The position numbers and the translations under genes were made by a program. A stretch of DNA of 34,586 nt from Synechococcus sp. AG-679-D13 (lineage in GTDB: Bacteria > Cyanobacteriota > Cyanobacteriia > PCC-6307 > Cyanobiaceae). Below the pieces are notes generated by a model, which had not been told where the DNA came from, did no database searches, and saw nothing but the letters and a program-made list of their open reading frames with translations. The stretch is taken from the NCBI GenBank assembly GCA_003210735.1, contig QCUM01000022.1:1-34586 (forward strand). The letters are read 5' to 3'. Position 1 is the first letter of the stretch; each line of letters begins with the position of its first letter. Below, piece by piece: positions 30,801 through 34,586 of this stretch.

Positions 30801-33689
30801 TCAAGCCGCAGCAATCGACATCGAAATTGCCATGTCCTCCACTGACGGGCAAGTGCACACCAAATTGCGATCGCCGAAGGCGTTATCGATGCGAGCCACA
30901 GCGGGCCACATCTTGTTCTGCTGCTGTCCCTCCAGCGGGAACGCCGCCTGACGACGGCTGTAGGGACGATCCCAATCATCCGCGGTAACCGCAGCCATGG
31001 TGTGTGGGGCCCGTTTCAGAGGGTTATTACTGGCGTCGAGGGCACCGGACTCAATCGCCCGGACCTCCTCACGGATCGAAATCAACGCATTCACGAAGTG
31101 GTCGAGCTCCGCCAGGCTTTCACTTTCGGTGGGCTCCACCATCACCGTTCCGGCGACCGGCCAGCTCACGGTGGGGGCGTGGAAGCCGTAATCCATGAGC
31201 CGTTTGGCGATGTCATCCACATCGATTCCGGCATCTCGCTTGAGCGGCCGCAAATCGAGAATGCATTCATGGGCGACCCGACCACGGTCTCCCCGGAACA
31301 GCACCGAATAGTGCGGATCAAGCCGATGGGCCAGGTAATTGGCAGACAGCAGGGCCACAGCACTGGCATGCCGCAGCGCATCGCCACCCATCATCCGGAG
31401 ATACATCCAGCTGATCGGCAAAATGCTGGCGCTGCCCAACGCCGCAGCCGACACCGGTCCAATGGCCGACCCGTTGGACGGTTGCAGCGGATGCCCAGGC
31501 AGGAACGGGGCGAGGTGGGCTGCCACGCCGATCGGTCCAACTCCCGGTCCGCCACCGCCATGGGGAATGCAGAAGGTCTTGTGCAGATTCAGGTGACAGA
31601 CATCCGCCCCGAAAGCACCCGGTCGGCATAGACCCACCTGAGCATTGAGGTTGGCCCCATCGAGATAAACCTGACCTCCATGGCGATGAACCACATCGCA
31701 AATGCTGCGGATTCCTGTTTCGAACACCCCATGGGTGGAGGGGTACGTGACCATCAGGGCCGCGAGGCGATCGGCGTACTGCTCAGCTTTGGCTGCCAGA
31801 TCGCTCTGGTCGATGTTGCCATCGTCATCGCAGGCCACCGCCACCACGGTGAGACCGGCCATCACGGCACTGGCTGGATTGGTGCCGTGGGCGCTGGTGG
31901 GAATCAGACAGATATCGCGATGCCCCTCGCCGCAGGAAAGGTGCCAGGCACGGATCACCAACAAACCTGCATATTCCCCCTGCGACCCTGCATTGGGCTG
32001 CAACGACACCGCAGCAAAACCGGTTAGAGCAGCCAGCCAGGTCTCCAGATCATCGGCCAGGCGGCGATAACCGACCGCCTGGGAGGCCGGAGCAAAGGGA
32101 TGCAAGCCAGCAAAAGCAGGCCAGCTCACCGGCAGCAGCTCAGAAGCTGCATTGAGCTTCATGGTGCAGCTTCCAAGCGGAATCATTCCATGCACCAGGG
32201 AGATGTCTCGACTCACCAACCGCTGGATATAACGAAGCAGCTCCGTCTCGCTGCGGTAGCGATGAAACACCTCCTGGGTGAGCCAGGGGGCGGTGCGGCC
32301 AGAAACGGCATCAAAGGCCACATCAGGCGCAGGCACGAACCCTGGCGCAGGTTGGCCGGCCGCCTGCGCAACAGCAGCCACCAACCGCTGAACCTCAACG
32401 GCGTCGCTGCACTCATCCAGGCTGATGCCGAAACCGGTGGCCTCCTCGGGATCCACGCCATCCGGCACAACCCGCAGGTTGAAGCCGGCCGCCGCCGCCG
32501 CACGATGCACTGCGGCGGCTAATGGGGACGTGATCGTCACCGTGTCAAAGCGATCACCAGGGGGTACGGAGAAGCCCAGTTCCGTCAGGGCCGCCTCGAG
32601 CTGCTTCCGCAGCCCGAAGATTCGCCGAGCAATGTCCTCCAGACCGGTCGGCCCGTGGTGCACGGCATAAAACGAGGCCATCACCGCCAGGAGCACCTGG
32701 GCTGTACAGATGTTGCTGGTGGCCTTGTCACGGCGGATGTGCTGCTCTCTGGTCTGCAGCGCCAACCGCAGGGCCGGCTGGCCCTCCACATCCTTGGACT
32801 GACCAACAAGACGGCCTGGTATCTGCCGCTTGTAATCCTCACGCGTCGCAAAAAATGCAGCATGGGGCCCGCCAAAGCCCATCGGCACCCCAAAACGCTG
32901 GGCGCTGCCGACGGCGATATCGGCGCCAAAGTCCGCCACTGGTGCGATCAGGGTCTGAGCCAGCGGGTCGATCGCCACAGTGGCCAGAACCCCGGCAGCA
33001 TGGGCTTGAGTAATCACATCGGTGGGATCCCAGAGTTGTCCCCCCGATCCGGGCAGCTGCAACAACAACCCAAAGGCGCTCGCCTCAATCGAGACCTCGC
33101 GTGGATTCACCAGCTCCAGGGAAATTCCCAGGGGCTCAGCACGGGTCTGAAGCACAGCCAGGGTTTGGGGAAGCACCGCTTCATCCACCAGAAAGCGGTT
33201 GGCATCGCTGCGGCGACAAACCCCGAAGCTGAGGCTCATCGCCTCAGCAGCGGCAGTGGCCTCATCCAGAAGGGAGGCATTGGCGATCGGCAGACCAGTG
33301 AGCTCGCTGATCAGGGTTTGGAAATTGAGCAGCGCCTCCAAACGACCCTGAGCGATTTCCGCCTGATATGGGGTGTAAGCGGTGTACCAGGCTGGATTTT
33401 CGAAGACATGTCGCTGGATCAGAGCAGGGGTGGCCGTGCCGAAGTAGCCAAGCCCAATCAGTGAGCGGCGGCTCTCATTGTTGGAGGCAATCGCGCTCAG
33501 TTCATTCAGGGCAGCCGCCTCGCCGCAACCCGCGGGCAAGACGTCCTGAAGAGCTGCTGGATCAAGAATGTCCTCCGGCACCACATCTGCCAGGAAGGCA
33601 TCCATGTCGGAATAACCGAGGGCTGCCAACATCCGATCCTGCTCGGCCGAACTTGGGCCGACATGACGCTGCAGGAAAGGAGAGGTCAC
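30801..33689 (-). CDS. gcvP: Glycine dehydrogenase (decarboxylating), P protein of the glycine cleavage system
   Basis: It decarboxylates glycine and passes the aminomethyl group to the lipoyl arm of the H protein, which matters for photorespiratory glycine in cyanobacteria. The 962-aa length is normal for the fused single-chain P protein. It opens [17 protein letters not shown], with the N-terminal half showing [10 protein letters not shown]. The C-terminal half has the PLP lysine in [18 protein letters not shown] (K704). The start is GTG 33687-33689, which begins just before the conserved RHVGP. It follows gcvH by 40 bases on the same strand. Confidence 0.97.
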   Translation of the reverse strand: MTSPFLQRHVGPSSAEQDRMLAALGYSDMDAFLADVVPEDILDPAALQDVLPAGCGEAAALNELSAIASNNESRRSLIGLGYFGTATPALIQRHVFENPAWYTAYTPYQAEIAQGRLEALLNFQTLISELTGLPIANASLLDEATAAAEAMSLSFGVCRRSDANRFLVDEAVLPQTLAVLQTRAEPLGISLELVNPREVSIEASAFGLLLQLPGSGGQLWDPTDVITQAHAAGVLATVAIDPLAQTLIAPVADFGADIAVGSAQRFGVPMGFGGPHAAFFATREDYKRQIPGRLVGQSKDVEGQPALRLALQTREQHIRRDKATSNICTAQVLLAVMASFYAVHHGPTGLEDIARRIFGLRKQLEAALTELGFSVPPGDRFDTVTITSPLAAAVHRAAAAAGFNLRVVPDGVDPEEATGFGISLDECSDAVEVQRLVAAVAQAAGQPAPGFVPAPDVAFDAVSGRTAPWLTQEVFHRYRSETELLRYIQRLVSRDISLVHGMIPLGSCTMKLNAASELLPVSWPAFAGLHPFAPASQAVGYRRLADDLETWLAALTGFAAVSLQPNAGSQGEYAGLLVIRAWHLSCGEGHRDICLIPTSAHGTNPASAVMAGLTVVAVACDDDGNIDQSDLAAKAEQYADRLAALMVTYPSTHGVFETGIRSICDVVHRHGGQVYLDGANLNAQVGLCRPGAFGADVCHLNLHKTFCIPHGGGGPGVGPIGVAAHLAPFLPGHPLQPSNGSAIGPVSAAALGSASILPISWMYLRMMGGDALRHASAVALLSANYLAHRLDPHYSVLFRGDRGRVAHECILDLRPLKRDAGIDVDDIAKRLMDYGFHAPTVSWPVAGTVMVEPTESESLAELDHFVNALISIREEVRAIESGALDASNNPLKRAPHTMAAVTADDWDRPYSRRQAAFPLEGQQQNKMWPAVARIDNAFGDRNLVCTCPSVEDMAISMSIAAA

Positions 33690-33729
33690 CTGGATCGGAC
33701 GTACAGCCAGGTGATCGTAAAGACGGGGT

Positions 33730-34119
33730 TCAGCCGGCGTTGACCTTGGCGGCGTAAGTCTCAGCGTCCATCAGGGTTTGGAGTTGCGATGGATCGCTGG
33801 GGCGCAACATCAGCAACCAGCCCTCGCCATGGGGATCGTTCTGGAGCTCTTCAGGGCTGGCCAGCACCGCCTCGTTGCGCTGAACCACCTCACCGGCCAC
33901 CGGTGCATACATGTCTTCGACCGCTTTGACCGACTCAACCGATCCAAAGCTGGTTCCTTTTTCGAGACTGTCGCCCACCTCCGGCAGATCGACGAAAACG
34001 ATGTCCCCCAGTTGATCAACAGCGAAGGCACTGATTCCCACCCGCACCAACTCACCGTCGGCATTGGCGTACTCGTGACTGTCAGCGAAGCGGAAGGAGG
34101 CGGGAAACTCGAACGCCAT
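33730..34119 (-). CDS. gcvH: Glycine cleavage system H protein
   Basis: The lipoyl carrier protein of the glycine cleavage system, 129 aa. It begins [14 protein letters not shown], contains [14 protein letters not shown], and has the lipoylated lysine in [14 protein letters not shown] (K65). It lies between gcvP downstream and the methionine gamma-lyase-family gene 15 bases upstream. The three are probably one operon. Confidence 0.97.
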   Translation of the reverse strand: MAFEFPASFRFADSHEYANADGELVRVGISAFAVDQLGDIVFVDLPEVGDSLEKGTSFGSVESVKAVEDMYAPVAGEVVQRNEAVLASPEELQNDPHGEGWLLMLRPSDPSQLQTLMDAETYAAKVNAG

Positions 34120-34134
34120 CGATGGGCCGATTGA

Positions 34135-34586
34135 TCAGATCTCTCCATCTTGGGGGAGATCGACCAACCCCGCCGCAGCCAGATCGGCCAGGGCCTGGGT
34201 GAGGGCTAACTGCACATGGGCCCGATGCGTGCCGCCTTGTACATAAAGATTGAACGGCTCCCTAAGAGGAGCATCGGCGGACAATTCACTGGTGGAGCCA
34301 TCGATGAACGTTCCCCCTGCCATCACCAGATCACTGGCATAACCAGGCATCGCCGCGGGCACTGGATCGAGATAAGCCCCCACCGGAGAGCACGCCTGAA
34401 ATGCCCTGCACACCAGCTTTAACGCATCGGGGCTGCCAAGGCGCACCGCCTGGATCAGATCACTCCTCCCGGCGCCGGGTGCAGGATTCACCTGAAAACC
34501 CAGTTCCTGAAACACACCAGCCACCAGGTCTGCTCCGATCAAAGCCTCCGCGACCATCTGGGGAGCAAGGAAGAGCCCCTGCAAGA
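34135..34586 (-). CDS. Methionine gamma-lyase family / aluminium-resistance protein (C-terminal part; cut by the right edge)
   Basis: Only the last ~150 residues are present; the frame is open to the window edge, so the N-terminus and PLP lysine are outside. The sequence FQVNPAPGAGRSDLIQAV, then PVGAYLDPVPAAMPGYASDL and VMAGGTFIDGSTSEL, matches the C-terminal part of the cystathionine-lyase-like PLP family often labelled aluminium resistance protein. Substrate is unknown. It lies immediately upstream of gcvH and gcvP, an arrangement I recall from marine picocyanobacteria. Confidence 0.85.
   Translation of the reverse strand, partial: LQGLFLAPQMVAEALIGADLVAGVFQELGFQVNPAPGAGRSDLIQAVRLGSPDALKLVCRAFQACSPVGAYLDPVPAAMPGYASDLVMAGGTFIDGSTSELSADAPLREPFNLYVQGGTHRAHVQLALTQALADLAAAGLVDLPQDGEI

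Noticed and set aside
32655..33464. 269-codon plus-strand frame as a gene
   Set aside because: It is antisense to gcvP, which is complete and conserved.

Overview
This window is chromosomal DNA of a cyanobacterium, almost certainly a marine Synechococcus-type picocyanobacterium. It carries an Flv3/Flv1 flavodiiron pair, cyanobacterial-style secretion and cyclase proteins, and dense housekeeping genes with short gaps. Most of it is GC-rich. The first 3 kb is visibly richer in A+T: a hand count of 2941-3000 gives 28 G+C of 60, against 38 of 60 at 19201-19260.

Layout. 1-6258: a two-partner secretion locus, with a giant exported adhesin (TpsA) on the minus strand running off the left edge and its outer-membrane transporter (TpsB) reading away from it. 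6259-8753: housekeeping ndk and speA, divergent. 8750-14315: a block rich in cyclic-nucleotide proteins. It holds a CHASE2 class III nucleotidyl cyclase coupled to speA; a minus-strand run of a DUF3307 membrane protein, an MscS-type channel fused to a cyclic-nucleotide-binding (CNB) domain, and a DUF928-like exported protein; then a CNB-domain frame that runs through an A7 tract into methylglyoxal synthase in the -1 frame. 14343-17012: alaS. 17038-21529: a small membrane protein, an SNF2 helicase and a SWIM zinc-finger protein in one tight operon. 21754-22146: Hsp20 with a clear terminator. 22258-23574: a divergent Nramp-like transporter. 23634-27181: flv3-flv1. 27219-28082: a ZIP-type transporter. 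28083-28746: mostly non-coding. 28747-30088: FMN reductase and pirin. 30182-30659: two small unknowns. 30801-34586: gcvP, gcvH and the C-terminal part of a methionine gamma-lyase-family (aluminium resistance) protein.

The most interesting part is 8750-14315. The cyclase keeps its metal, adenine-selecting and transition-state residues. The neighbouring channel keeps the Glu and Arg of a phosphate-binding cassette. The methylglyoxal synthase frame has no credible start of its own, and it joins a second CNB domain exactly at a slippery A7 tract. My inference is a local cAMP circuit: a membrane sensor-cyclase, a cNMP-gated mechanosensitive channel, and a CNB-methylglyoxal synthase fusion made by frameshifting (or split by a sequencing or true indel). 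Its proximity to CHASE2/DUF928/TPS genes matches a co-occurrence I recall from larger cyanobacteria.

No tRNA, rRNA, CRISPR array, transposase or integrase was recognised.
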